This document shows, one piece after another, positions 46,128 to 54,860 of a DNA stretch of 59,731 nucleotides. Each line of letters starts with the position of its first letter. Within the stretch, counting starts at the first letter, position 1. The DNA lies in assembly GCF_001426865.1 (NCBI RefSeq), contig NZ_LMFO01000023.1, positions 589,184-648,914 of the forward strand. Direction: 5' to 3'. The notes under the pieces are model-generated. The model ran no database searches and was not told where the DNA came from. It saw only the letters and a program-made list of their open reading frames with translations. Position numbers and translations under genes: made by a program. Source of the DNA: Paenibacillus sp. Root52 (GTDB taxonomy: Bacteria; Bacillota; Bacilli; Paenibacillales; Paenibacillaceae).

Positions 46128-46139
46128 GAGGGGATTTCC

Positions 46140-46847
46140 ATTACACCAAATCGGGCATTGATTATAGACGATGACGTGGAGCTCTGTAAGCTCCTTAAAC
46201 GCTGTATGGATAGTGACAATCGTATGCAAGTGGATTACTGCCATAATGGATCAGAAGGATTAAGTTTACTGGCTGAGCAGGACTACCAACTCGTTGTACT
46301 TGATGTCATGCTACCAGAAATGGATGGCTTTGAGATTCTTACAGCAATAAGAAGAGTAAATACTGTTCCCGTATTAATGCTCACAGCTAAAGTGGAGGAA
46401 GGAAGCAAGGTGTACGGCCTTCGACTAGGGGCAGATGATTATTTGTCTAAACCCTTTAGTATTAATGAATTTTTAGCTAGAGTTGATGCTCTTGTACGCC
46501 GATATACTGCACTAAATTATGCAATTAAACCAGAAAGCTTACAGCTAACCTATAAAGGTGGACTGATCATTGATATGCTGTCGAGGACGGTCACCGTTCA
46601 TGAGAAAGCGATAACCTTAACACCTAAAGAGTTTGATTTGTTATATTATCTTGCGGCTAACAAAGGCAAGGTATTTACTAAAAAGCAACTGTATATTCAA
46701 GTTTGGCATGATCAATTTGCATTTGATGATGGCAATATTATGGCCTATACAAGTAAAATCAGAAAAAAGCTAGAAGCTGCGAATAATGAGATTAATTATA
46801 TTGAAACCATTTGGGGAGTAGGCTATAGGTTTAATCCGGAGGTATGA
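46140..46847 (+). CDS. lanR: OmpR-type response regulator of the lanthipeptide island (apparent ATT start)
   Basis: About 235 residues. The receiver has LIIDDDVELCKLL, phosphoacceptor Asp in LVVLDVMLPEMDG and Lys in DYLSKPF. The winged helix has ITLTPKEFDLLYYL and NEINYIETIWGVGYRF. The only codon at normal distance from the strong AGGAGGGG (46127-46134) is ATT at 46140, giving ITPNRALIIDDD, a normal receiver start. The first standard start codon in frame, TTG 46158, would leave the first beta-strand one residue short of the usual N-terminus and has no binding site. It forms an operon with the kinase, overlapping by four bases. Confidence 0.88.
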   Translation: MTPNRALIIDDDVELCKLLKRCMDSDNRMQVDYCHNGSEGLSLLAEQDYQLVVLDVMLPEMDGFEILTAIRRVNTVPVLMLTAKVEEGSKVYGLRLGADDYLSKPFSINEFLARVDALVRRYTALNYAIKPESLQLTYKGGLIIDMLSRTVTVHEKAITLTPKEFDLLYYLAANKGKVFTKKQLYIQVWHDQFAFDDGNIMAYTSKIRKKLEAANNEINYIETIWGVGYRFNPEV

Positions 46848-47794
46848 TGATGGAATTCATGTCACTAACAAATGTTATTATCGTTGTTTTAGCCCTAATC
46901 GTTCTCTACCAGTTTCGATATATCTATCGACTACGAAGTAATTTATCTGAAATCATGTTAGTACTTGAAGATATTATTCGAGGAAATACCAATCGTAGAA
47001 TTATTCTATCTCATCATGATATATCAACACAGGTATGTTATAAAATCAATGAAATTGTAAAGATGAATAATGAAAAGCTAGCGGGCTTTAAGAAGGCAGA
47101 GCAATCAAATAAGCTCTTAATGACAAGTCTCTCCCATGATGTAAGGACACCACTGACCTCACTACTTGGGTATTTGGAGGCTATAGACAAAGGTATCGTT
47201 GCAGGAGAAGAAAAAGATCAATATATTCAGACTGCAAGAGCTAAGGCACAGGATCTAAAGGAGTACATAGATATTTTATTCGAATGGTTTAAGTTAGATG
47301 CTAAGGAACAAACTTTTCATTTTGAGTATTTAGACATTTATGAGGTGACACGTGATATCGTGGCAGGATGGATTGCAATTTTTGATAAACATCAATTTCA
47401 ATACAGCATTAGCATTCCAAGTAATGAATTATATTTGTTTCTGGATAAAAATGCATACAAACGTATCATTAACAACTTACTTCAGAATGCGATAACACAT
47501 AGTGGTGGGAGCTTGATCGAGTTAATTATGGATTATAGGAACGACCAAGTAAAAATCAAAATTAGAGACAATGGGAGAGGGATTGCGGATAAGGATCTAC
47601 CTTATGTATTCGATAGGTTATATGTCTGTGATCCGTCGAGAAAATCCAAGAGCAGTGGACTTGGTTTGTCCATTGTTAGAGAATTGGTGAAAGCGCACAA
47701 TGGGAAAATTTATGTTGAGAGTCAATCCGCTCAATCCACACAATTTATAGTTATGATGCCTGTGAGGACAGACATGGAGACGAATGCAAGGTAG
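46844..47794 (+). CDS. lanK: Sensor histidine kinase of the lanthipeptide island
   Basis: A 316-residue kinase with one N-terminal helix (NVIIVVLALIVLYQF) and almost no extracellular sensor, so it may sense within the membrane or via a partner such as LanFEG. The dimerisation domain has SLSHDVRTPLTSLLGYLEA with the phospho-His near residue 98. The ATPase has NNLLQNAITHSGG, IRDNGRGIADKDLPYVFDRL and SSGLGLSIVREL. Start ATG 46844 overlaps the regulator stop (ATGA) with CCGGAGG before it. It probably controls immunity or production genes in response to the peptide. Confidence 0.9.
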   Translation: MMMEFMSLTNVIIVVLALIVLYQFRYIYRLRSNLSEIMLVLEDIIRGNTNRRIILSHHDISTQVCYKINEIVKMNNEKLAGFKKAEQSNKLLMTSLSHDVRTPLTSLLGYLEAIDKGIVAGEEKDQYIQTARAKAQDLKEYIDILFEWFKLDAKEQTFHFEYLDIYEVTRDIVAGWIAIFDKHQFQYSISIPSNELYLFLDKNAYKRIINNLLQNAITHSGGSLIELIMDYRNDQVKIKIRDNGRGIADKDLPYVFDRLYVCDPSRKSKSSGLGLSIVRELVKAHNGKIYVESQSAQSTQFIVMMPVRTDMETNAR

Positions 47795-47902
47795 CAGTAT
47801 TTGACGATACGTATAGGTCTCGCCTGAATTGTTTTGTTAGAGTCATGTTTCAACTAAGTTTTTTATCTATAAGCTGTGACGTTGAACTGATATTTGTCAT
47901 AA

Positions 47903-47943
47903 AAAAACAAAATGCAGACGACTTTAGTCTGCATTTTGTTTTT
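47903..47943. terminator. Bidirectional terminator closing the lanthipeptide island
   Basis: A perfect 17-bp stem, 47903-47919 with 47927-47943, encloses a seven-base loop; T-rich ends occur on both strands. The minus-strand dedA stop codon lies in the hairpin, so the terminator overlaps the last dedA codons. Confidence 0.9.
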
Positions 47944-48580
47944 GTCTTTGGGGAACAGGGGTCTTTTTCTTCACATTACGTTGACTCCAGACAGTGCGGT
48001 AACGGTAAATCACTGCAATTAACAGTAAAAGTCCAACACCTGCTAGGAGGTACGCAGAGTACTGATGCGCGAGCTGAAATACGACGTTCCACTGAGGGCC
48101 GAATAATTTGCCGATGCCTAGAAATAGGACAACCCAGAATAATGCACCCGAGTAAGCGTAGAGAGCGAATTTGCGAAAAGGGATCGCAGCGATGCCTGCA
48201 AAATAACCTGTAAAGTGCCGCACACCTGGAATGAAATAGCCAATGAAGATCAGACCGTTACCATATTTACCAAACCATTTTTGCGTTTTATCCAGCTTGT
48301 CCTGCTTCAATAAAAACCATTTTCCATAGCGGGTTATAAACGGCAGTCCTGCCTTAGCTCCAATAAAATACGTGATGGTCATGCCAATTGTCGTTCCTAG
48401 AAACGCAAGGATAAGAAGGATTCCGAAGTCAAGCTGTCCTTTGTATGATAAATACCCTGCGTACGCCATCGTTGTTTCACCCGGGAAGGGGAGGGCAATG
48501 AACTCAAGTAACAATCCAAAAAATAATACACTATATCCATAGGATCCAAATAGATGTTGGATCTTCTCGAGCAATTCCAA
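47924..48580 (-). CDS. DedA family membrane protein
   Basis: A 218-residue DedA/SNARE-associated-type protein. It shows the family motifs EFIALPFPGETTMAYAGYLS, a glycine-rich GTTIGMTITYFIGAKAG, and FIGYFIPGVRHFTGYFAGIA with the conserved Arg. Relatives act as undecaprenyl-phosphate or lipid translocases. The start is TTG 48580 after AGGAGAG. The C-terminal tail (KKKTPVPQRQKQNAD) is basic. The stop lies inside the shared terminator. A link to the lanthipeptide (a lipid II-cycle target) is possible, but the base composition is ordinary, so I treat it as chromosomal. Confidence 0.92.
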   Translation of the reverse strand: MELLEKIQHLFGSYGYSVLFFGLLLEFIALPFPGETTMAYAGYLSYKGQLDFGILLILAFLGTTIGMTITYFIGAKAGLPFITRYGKWFLLKQDKLDKTQKWFGKYGNGLIFIGYFIPGVRHFTGYFAGIAAIPFRKFALYAYSGALFWVVLFLGIGKLFGPQWNVVFQLAHQYSAYLLAGVGLLLLIAVIYRYRTVWSQRNVKKKTPVPQRQKQNAD

Positions 48581-48819
48581 TACTTTTCACTCTCCTGAGG
48601 TTAAGGTGTGAGTTACGAACGTACCATAACTCCCGGACTGTCTTGCTTAGGATATGCTACCTAATTCATGGCAAAGAATCAATCGTAATCCATACGATAC
48701 GATCCGAAAAATTATAGTGAAGAATGACGTCTTTTTTTCAGATGCCCTCCATATAATTCTAACAAATCCGCTGAAGTCTATCAGCAAATTTACTAGAAAC
48801 GTTGGAGGTTGATTCATAA

Positions 48820-50136
48820 ATGACGCAGAACATGGAATCAAAGATCAGTGTAGAAGTGGATATGTCCGTGAATGGTGCTCAAAAACATACATGTAGGTTC
48901 CCCCAATGGATGACGTTCCTAGTAAGGATGGTACTAACGATAAGTTTATTTACAACGTGCGCGGGGATAACTGACATTTCTTATGCTTCAGGTTCTAATG
49001 TACCCACTCCCAGCGAGAAAAATAATCAGAAGAAGACGGTCTATCTAAGTTTCGATGATGGTCCTGGATTGCACACTCAGGAAGTATTGGATATTTTGCG
49101 GAAAGAAGAGGTGCCAGCCACGTTCTTCGTACTTGGTGAGCAGGCACAGCGGAATCCTGAACTTATTCGAGCAATTGTAGAAGATGGACATGCTCTGGGG
49201 AATCATACATTCAATCATAATTACAAGCAATTATATAGTGATTTTAAAGAATTCTGGAAACAGATTAAACAGACAGAAGAAGTGATTCATGGAATCACCG
49301 GGCTCCGCCCTAATCTGGTGAGAGCACCAGGTGGAAGCTATGGCCACTTTGATCAAAGCTATTTTGACCTGTTGAAGCAAGGTGGATACACTGTGATGGA
49401 TTGGAATGTGGACAGCGGAGATTCGAGGCGTAAAGGTGTGCCTGTGAGCGAAATCCTACGTAATGCTACCAAGGTGCCTGCTGGAACCAGCTCAGTTATT
49501 GTATTAATGCATGATGGGGGAGCGCACGCCGAAACGGTAAAAGCACTACCGGAAATTATCCGGTATTATCAGGATCAAAACTATCAATTCGATACGATTA
49601 AGGCTTCTGATCAGCCTGTCCAATTCCGTGTAAAGTCCGATGGGGCATATGCTTCTCGTAAGGCGCCCGGCAAAGCTTGGATCGCTGAGCATGTGGAACC
49701 CAATTCTGCCTTGTGGCTCGCAGGTAAGGAACTAAAGGTTGAAATAGGGATGGCGGCAGCGACCTTGCACTCAGGAGAATTTCGAATAGAGGAGCAGCAG
49801 ATCATGGTGCCTTTACGAAGCTTCATGAAGAAGTTCGGCAGTAATGCACGTTGGGATGCAGAAACAAGAACGGCTACGGTAGTCTGGAAAGACCGAACAA
49901 TCTACGCAAGCAGTATTAGTGGAGAATTAACTTCAGGACGATTAGGTCAAGCGGGCGAAACCGTGAAGGGGAAGGTTCGAAGTCAGGGCGGTACAACTTG
50001 GGTTCCGCTTCGAGATCTGTTAGAGCAGATGGGGCTGAGCATCCAATCCATGAAATCTAATAAATTGGAATGGACAGTGAAGGCGAACATTCCTGTAGCT
50101 GCTATAAGCAGGGGAAATCTTACAATCTACGTCTAA
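48820..50136 (+). CDS. Polysaccharide deacetylase with C-terminal copper-amine-oxidase-N-like domain
   Basis: A 438-residue exported enzyme. A cytoplasmic N-terminus of about 25 residues precedes a helix (MTFLVRMVLTISLFTTCAGI). The NodB domain has VYLSFDDGPGLHTQEVLDIL (catalytic Asp and metal Asp), NHTFNHNYKQL (metal His), NLVRAPGGSYGHFD, TVMDWNVDSGDSRR and VIVLMHDGGAHAETV. Residues about 310-430 form a repeat of a stalk-like domain (IMVPLRSFMKKFGSNARWDA, TTWVPLRDLLEQMG), the type also present in the hydrolase at 8885. It probably deacetylates peptidoglycan or another wall glycan. ATG 48820 follows GGAGG at rather long spacing. Confidence 0.92.
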   Translation: MTQNMESKISVEVDMSVNGAQKHTCRFPQWMTFLVRMVLTISLFTTCAGITDISYASGSNVPTPSEKNNQKKTVYLSFDDGPGLHTQEVLDILRKEEVPATFFVLGEQAQRNPELIRAIVEDGHALGNHTFNHNYKQLYSDFKEFWKQIKQTEEVIHGITGLRPNLVRAPGGSYGHFDQSYFDLLKQGGYTVMDWNVDSGDSRRKGVPVSEILRNATKVPAGTSSVIVLMHDGGAHAETVKALPEIIRYYQDQNYQFDTIKASDQPVQFRVKSDGAYASRKAPGKAWIAEHVEPNSALWLAGKELKVEIGMAAATLHSGEFRIEEQQIMVPLRSFMKKFGSNARWDAETRTATVVWKDRTIYASSISGELTSGRLGQAGETVKGKVRSQGGTTWVPLRDLLEQMGLSIQSMKSNKLEWTVKANIPVAAISRGNLTIYV

Positions 50137-50216
50137 TCTCTCTACTTCCGGGCAACACTGAAATCATAGATTACTATGACTAAGAAATGCCGATGAATGG
50201 AAGGAGACCGAGTGAT

Positions 50217-51209
50217 ATGACGTATATCCGGATAGAACATGAGCATGCGGTGGAGTTATTAAATAGAGTAATTAAACGAGTCGAGACTGCTATTATCGGT
50301 AAGAAGCGAGAGATTCAGTATGTGCTTACGGCAATGCTCGGTGGTGGACATACACTTCTGGAGGATGTACCGGGCACAGGTAAAACGATGTTAGTTCGTG
50401 CTATGGCTTCTGCGCTGGACTGTTCCATGGGACGCATTCAATTTACTTCGGATGTCATGCCAGCAGACGTAATGGGTACCTCGATATATCATCCACCTAC
50501 AGGGGAATTTACATTTCGTCCAGGTCCGGTGATGTCTAATTTCGTATTGGCCGATGAGATTAATCGCGCTTCGCCCCGAACCCAATCTGCTCTCTTAGAA
50601 GCGATGGAGGAGCGCCGAGTGACGGTTGATGGCACAACGTATGCGTTACCGCGTCCTTTCTTTTTACTGGCGACGCAGAACCCGTTGCAGTTTGAGGGCA
50701 CCTACCGTTTACCCGAAGCACAGCTAGACCGCTTCATGATTAAGATTGGACTCGGATATCCTGAGCCTGAACAAGAAGTAGAGCTGTTAACGCGTATGCA
50801 AAATAGAGAATCTAGTTTGGCAAGTCCACCGGTCATGCTTGCGGAAGAAGTGGTAGCCATGCAGCGGGAGGTTAGACAGGTACATGTTGATGCGGTCATT
50901 AAGCAATACCTGGTCTCCGTCGCTGTAGCGACACGCAGCCACTCATCCGTGAGACTTGGGGTTAGCCCTCGGGGCACGCTTGCTTGGATGGTTGCCACAC
51001 AGGCCTTTGCCTACCTTCGAGGACGCAGTTATGTGATCCCGGATGATGTCAAAGAGATGGCGATTCCTGTACTTTCTCATCGCATTCAGCTTAAGTCCCA
51101 GAATAGAACAGAGGGTTCATGGTCACAAGAGCAGGTGATTCATGAGGCTTTGTCTTCCGTTCCGATCCCTGTTCAGTTGTCGGCACAAGGAAGGGGACGG
51201 AGGCAATGA
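50217..51209 (+). CDS. yeaC: MoxR-family AAA+ ATPase
   Basis: About 330 residues. Walker A is DVPGTGKTML near residue 51, Walker B VLADEINRASPRTQSALLEAMEE, sensor LLATQNPLQFEG. MoxR proteins remodel partner complexes, often with DUF58 and transglutaminase proteins as here. I start at ATG 50217, which has AAGGAG before it. The next gene overlaps by four bases. Same order as yeaC-yeaD-yebA-guaA-pbuG in B. subtilis. Confidence 0.92.
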   Translation: MTYIRIEHEHAVELLNRVIKRVETAIIGKKREIQYVLTAMLGGGHTLLEDVPGTGKTMLVRAMASALDCSMGRIQFTSDVMPADVMGTSIYHPPTGEFTFRPGPVMSNFVLADEINRASPRTQSALLEAMEERRVTVDGTTYALPRPFFLLATQNPLQFEGTYRLPEAQLDRFMIKIGLGYPEPEQEVELLTRMQNRESSLASPPVMLAEEVVAMQREVRQVHVDAVIKQYLVSVAVATRSHSSVRLGVSPRGTLAWMVATQAFAYLRGRSYVIPDDVKEMAIPVLSHRIQLKSQNRTEGSWSQEQVIHEALSSVPIPVQLSAQGRGRRQ

Positions 51210-52492
51210 GCACATTTGCCGGCCGTCTAATCAATACAGCCCTCATCCTGGCTTTTGGCTCCCTCTTCGTGTGGTATGGAGGCAAATCGGCACTGTTTCT
51301 CTTCGTCATTACACTTCTGATTGGAGTTAGTGGAGTGCTTATCCATGCCTGTGGTCCACGCTACATTAATATTCGCAGATCTATGCAGTCCAACCGCATG
51401 TTATCTGGTGAAACCATTCATGTGCGAGTCGAGCTGGAATTCGAGAGTCGTATTCCGCTGTTATGGATTGTGCTGTGTGAGAATACACCTGCGGGTGTGC
51501 ATCGAAAGTGTTTTTTTCCAGGAATGAAGAGGCAGTTCACCTATCAATATCAGTTGTCTGGTTTGAGAAGGGGCATCTACGAATGGGATAACGGCCGATT
51601 GTACTGGGGTGATATTTTCGGCTGGAATACGATATCTGCGGAGACGAGCGGCGGAACCTCACTGAGCGTTGTACCTTCTGTCACGGTCACCGAATATGGA
51701 GAGAGCCTCGTCAACACATCTACAGTTGCGGGAGAGGGACAGCTGTCCGAGCAGAGAAGTCTACAGGGTAGCCGGGGGCATGAGTTCCGCGATTATCAGC
51801 ACGGTGATCCAATGAAACGAATCCACTGGAAAAGTACAGCCAAAACCGGGAGACTTCAGACGTTTGTCCCTGAAACGATGGAATCACCATCGCTTCATAT
51901 TTTGGTGTATGAAGGTCAGGCGGGTTATGCACAATCTTGGGATAATTCAAGCGAACATCCTGCTTTTGAACGAGCCGTCAGTATGGCAGCAAGGTGGATT
52001 CATCAAGCGGATATGGATAGCATTCCGTATCAACTGTGGTCAAGCGACAGAGAAGGTCTAGCTTATCAACAGACGTATAAATTTGGTGAAATGCACTCTT
52101 CTAGTGACTTGGAGCGATCTCTAGATCGGTTAGCGTTAGCAGGGATTTCCTGGGCTTCACAGGGTGGATCCAGCATGATGAAGCGGACGATGCTGGAGCA
52201 TATGTCGACTGGATCGCGGGTTATTGTACTCAGTGGACGGATGGATGCGGATCTTCATCAATGGGTGCTGGATGCTGTAAGTCTAGGCATACAAGTAGAG
52301 GTGCAATTAACAGAGACAGCGAGGACAAGCCCAACAGATAAAAGTGCAGCGGATTCAAAGCTACCTGTACCTCAATCCCAGTCCGCAGCGTGGCTAGAGC
52401 AGCTTCAGCACTGTGGAGTGAAAATCTGCAACGTGGCAGATCACCCAATACCTCCTGTAGGAAAGGTGGTGGTTACGGATGTGGGAGCATAG
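51206..52492 (+). CDS. yeaD: DUF58 (VWA-like) membrane protein
   Basis: A 428-residue protein with two N-terminal helices (LINTALILAFGSLFVWYGG, ALFLFVITLLIGVSGVLIHA) and a DUF58 core that contains EFRDYQHGDPMKRIHWKSTAK, the family signature. The C-terminus is polar. It partners with MoxR ATPases. Start overlaps moxR by four bases, and the next gene overlaps its end by 14, so all three are translationally coupled. Confidence 0.9.
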   Translation: MSTFAGRLINTALILAFGSLFVWYGGKSALFLFVITLLIGVSGVLIHACGPRYINIRRSMQSNRMLSGETIHVRVELEFESRIPLLWIVLCENTPAGVHRKCFFPGMKRQFTYQYQLSGLRRGIYEWDNGRLYWGDIFGWNTISAETSGGTSLSVVPSVTVTEYGESLVNTSTVAGEGQLSEQRSLQGSRGHEFRDYQHGDPMKRIHWKSTAKTGRLQTFVPETMESPSLHILVYEGQAGYAQSWDNSSEHPAFERAVSMAARWIHQADMDSIPYQLWSSDREGLAYQQTYKFGEMHSSSDLERSLDRLALAGISWASQGGSSMMKRTMLEHMSTGSRVIVLSGRMDADLHQWVLDAVSLGIQVEVQLTETARTSPTDKSAADSKLPVPQSQSAAWLEQLQHCGVKICNVADHPIPPVGKVVVTDVGA

Positions 52493-54791
52493 TCCGAACC
52501 GCCACTCACGATCCAGTGAATCTATTGGAGAAGGCTTGTCATATATCAATCTGGACAACAGAACCAAAGAGGCAGAGGCAGAGCCTGTTAGGTATAGGTT
52601 GTTCATTTGCACACTGCTGCTGCTATTGTCTCTGGAATGGATCTATCCGGTGACCTCTTCGGGTCAGCAGGGAAGTGAACGTTTTTTATTGGTCATGGCT
52701 GGATTAACCGGAGCACTGCTTGTGGTCGGATTATTTCGTACCGGTTGGATTGCAGGCACACTGATTCGGTTATGTATTGCTTTTGTTGCACTATGTCTGA
52801 TGTACGGCGGACAAGATCCGCTTGGATGGGGGATCACGTATCCTGAGATGCTAATGTCCGACTTGGATACCTTCATGCAGAGTGGGCATTTCTATAGTAT
52901 AAGTACAGAAACAAGAGGATTCTGCATGATGTTAGGCTGGAGCATGCTGATTACCTCGGTGCAGTCTCTCGTTTTGCTGCGTCTAAGTGTCATGTTATTT
53001 GGTGGAGCTACACTGGTTTATTTGATGCTGCTGGAATCTCTGGCTGGGCTGGATGTCTACACATCCATCGTACGTTCAGTACTCTGGATCATGCTGATCC
53101 AGGCGCTGCTGCAACTTTTACGTTTATCCGGTGGGGTTACGACACCACGTTATGCGCTGAATCCTTATGGACGCTGGAGTATAGCGACTGTGCTTGCCGC
53201 CATGGCGATGATTTCTTTTTCTGGATTGCCAGGTCACTTTAGTTCAATCTCGCAGCCAGAGCGGATATCTCTAGATGAGATTGGTGAACGTCTGGCACAC
53301 TGGGCAGGCTATAACTCAGGAGATAGCATTCCTGCCACAGCATCTGTTACAGGATATAGCACTGCCGATGCTCCTATGGGTGCACCTCTGACCCAGGGGG
53401 ATACGGTCTTTTTCGTAGCGAAAAGTCCAGAACCGACGTATTGGCGCGGGGAGACTCGCTCATATTATAACGGCAGTACATGGAGTGATCCTGCGCAAAG
53501 TTTCGAAACGGCTAGTCCATCCGGATTACTACGTACAGATGGCTGGGAGAATCAGAACTATTGGACTCGTATACAGCAAACCGTTACGATGCAGCGGGAG
53601 TGGAAGGGGCCGAATCCGCTCTTTACGGGAGGAATGCCGCTCAATGTATCATTTCAGGATAGTGAGAGCGTTAATGAGAAAACCATGCTCTCGCTTCTGT
53701 CGAACAGGGATTCAGCGACGCTGTGGCTGTCTGGTTCAGGCCGCCGTGTATCCGTTAAACGCTATGCAGCAGATGTTATGATTCCTACAGCCGAGCCAGA
53801 GCATTTACGTCTTTTGGAAGCGAAGCAACGGAGTAAAGATCCTGCCGAAATTCGTAGAACTTACCTACAGCTTCCGGACACACTGCCCGGACGTGTGCGC
53901 TCCTTGGCAGATGAGATTGTGAAAGGGAGCGAGACACGATACGATGCAGTACATGCAGTCCAGACGTATCTGGCTAATCATGCTGAGTATACACTGGATA
54001 CACGTATGCCTCCGCGTGGAACGGATTTTGTGGATGATTTTCTGTTTGTTACTAGGCAAGGGTACTGCAATCATTTCTCAACAGCGATGGTTATCCTTCT
54101 GCGTGCAGAAGGCATTCCAGCACGATGGGTCAAAGGATTTGGCACAGGGCAGCTTGACCCTAAGGTTCCGGGGCAGTACAGCATTACCCAAGGTGATGCT
54201 CACTCTTGGGTGGAAGTGTATTTCCCGGGCGCAGGCTGGATGCCGTTTGAGGCAACGCCCGGCTTTGTTATACCACAAGCGACGGCGGGAACTGATGCCG
54301 AAGCTACGCTGCTCCAGGATGCAGGGGCGCAGCCGCAACTGGATCCGTGGTCTGGTGCGAGCGCTTGGCTGCTGGCTCGCGCCCAGGCATTTGTCGCGGC
54401 GCCTTGGCTCACCGCGACGGCACTTGCGGCAGCGGCGGCATTGTGCGCCGCTGTAGCCTTCGGCGTGCGGCGGCTACGCCCCGCGCTGCCGCTGAGGCTG
54501 CTGCTGGCTTGGCCGCGCAGCAGCTTTCCGGACCGAGAGCGGCTGCTACGCGCCGCCGCTCCGGTCTGGCCCGCGCTTGCGCGGCAGTACGGCCCGCGGC
54601 CGCCGGGCATGACGCTGCGGGAATACGCAGCGTCACCCGCCGTGGCCGCAGGCACGGACAGCGCGGACATCGCGCGGTTTGCAGCCGACTGGGAACGGCT
54701 GCTGTACGGTCCAGAGCGTCCGCTGCGCGCGGACAGTCTGGACTTCCTGCGCCGGGCACTTCGGCTAGCCCGGCGGTTGCCGAGGCGCTAA
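52479..54791 (+). CDS. yebA: Transglutaminase-like membrane protein with GC-rich C-terminal region
   Basis: A 770-residue protein: cytoplasmic start, about six N-terminal helices, then an extracellular transglutaminase-like domain with Cys in RQGYCNHFSTAMVILLRAEG near residue 529, His in GDAHSWVEVYFPGAGW near 573 and the family WMPFEATPGF. A further helix (ATALAAAAALCAAVAFGV) leads to a C-terminal DUF4129-like cytoplasmic tail rich in Ala, Arg and Leu. From about 54280 the DNA is far richer in GC than the rest of the gene (73% in 54421-54480). The frame stays open, so it is not a frameshift. Likely protease or cross-linking role unknown. Confidence 0.9.
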   Translation: MWEHSPNRHSRSSESIGEGLSYINLDNRTKEAEAEPVRYRLFICTLLLLLSLEWIYPVTSSGQQGSERFLLVMAGLTGALLVVGLFRTGWIAGTLIRLCIAFVALCLMYGGQDPLGWGITYPEMLMSDLDTFMQSGHFYSISTETRGFCMMLGWSMLITSVQSLVLLRLSVMLFGGATLVYLMLLESLAGLDVYTSIVRSVLWIMLIQALLQLLRLSGGVTTPRYALNPYGRWSIATVLAAMAMISFSGLPGHFSSISQPERISLDEIGERLAHWAGYNSGDSIPATASVTGYSTADAPMGAPLTQGDTVFFVAKSPEPTYWRGETRSYYNGSTWSDPAQSFETASPSGLLRTDGWENQNYWTRIQQTVTMQREWKGPNPLFTGGMPLNVSFQDSESVNEKTMLSLLSNRDSATLWLSGSGRRVSVKRYAADVMIPTAEPEHLRLLEAKQRSKDPAEIRRTYLQLPDTLPGRVRSLADEIVKGSETRYDAVHAVQTYLANHAEYTLDTRMPPRGTDFVDDFLFVTRQGYCNHFSTAMVILLRAEGIPARWVKGFGTGQLDPKVPGQYSITQGDAHSWVEVYFPGAGWMPFEATPGFVIPQATAGTDAEATLLQDAGAQPQLDPWSGASAWLLARAQAFVAAPWLTATALAAAAALCAAVAFGVRRLRPALPLRLLLAWPRSSFPDRERLLRAAAPVWPALARQYGPRPPGMTLREYAASPAVAAGTDSADIARFAADWERLLYGPERPLRADSLDFLRRALRLARRLPRR

Positions 54792-54860
54792 ACGCCAAGG
54801 TGTACGTTTAGCCGCCTGTTCACGGACGCCTCTCTTGCCTAGCGGCGAACGAGGCGTCTT
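54788..54860 (+). terminator. Terminator region after the transglutaminase gene
   Basis: GACGCCTC (54825-54832) pairs with GAGGCGTC (54851-54858), followed by TTTCC. A preceding small hairpin, CTAAACG/CGTTTAG (54788-54794 with 54805-54811), spans the stop codon. The T-tract is short, so termination may be partial. Confidence 0.65.

Noticed and set aside
40576..47900. A second (beta) precursor peptide in the lanthipeptide island
   Set aside because: Gaps of 145 bases (precursor-lanM) and 85 bases (lanM-lanT) contain no short frame with a leader, a GA/GG site and a Cys-rich tail.
54200..54811. Long open frames on both strands across the GC-rich end of the transglutaminase gene
   Set aside because: High GC content reduces stop codons in all frames; the transglutaminase frame is continuous with the domain upstream and has the proper stop.
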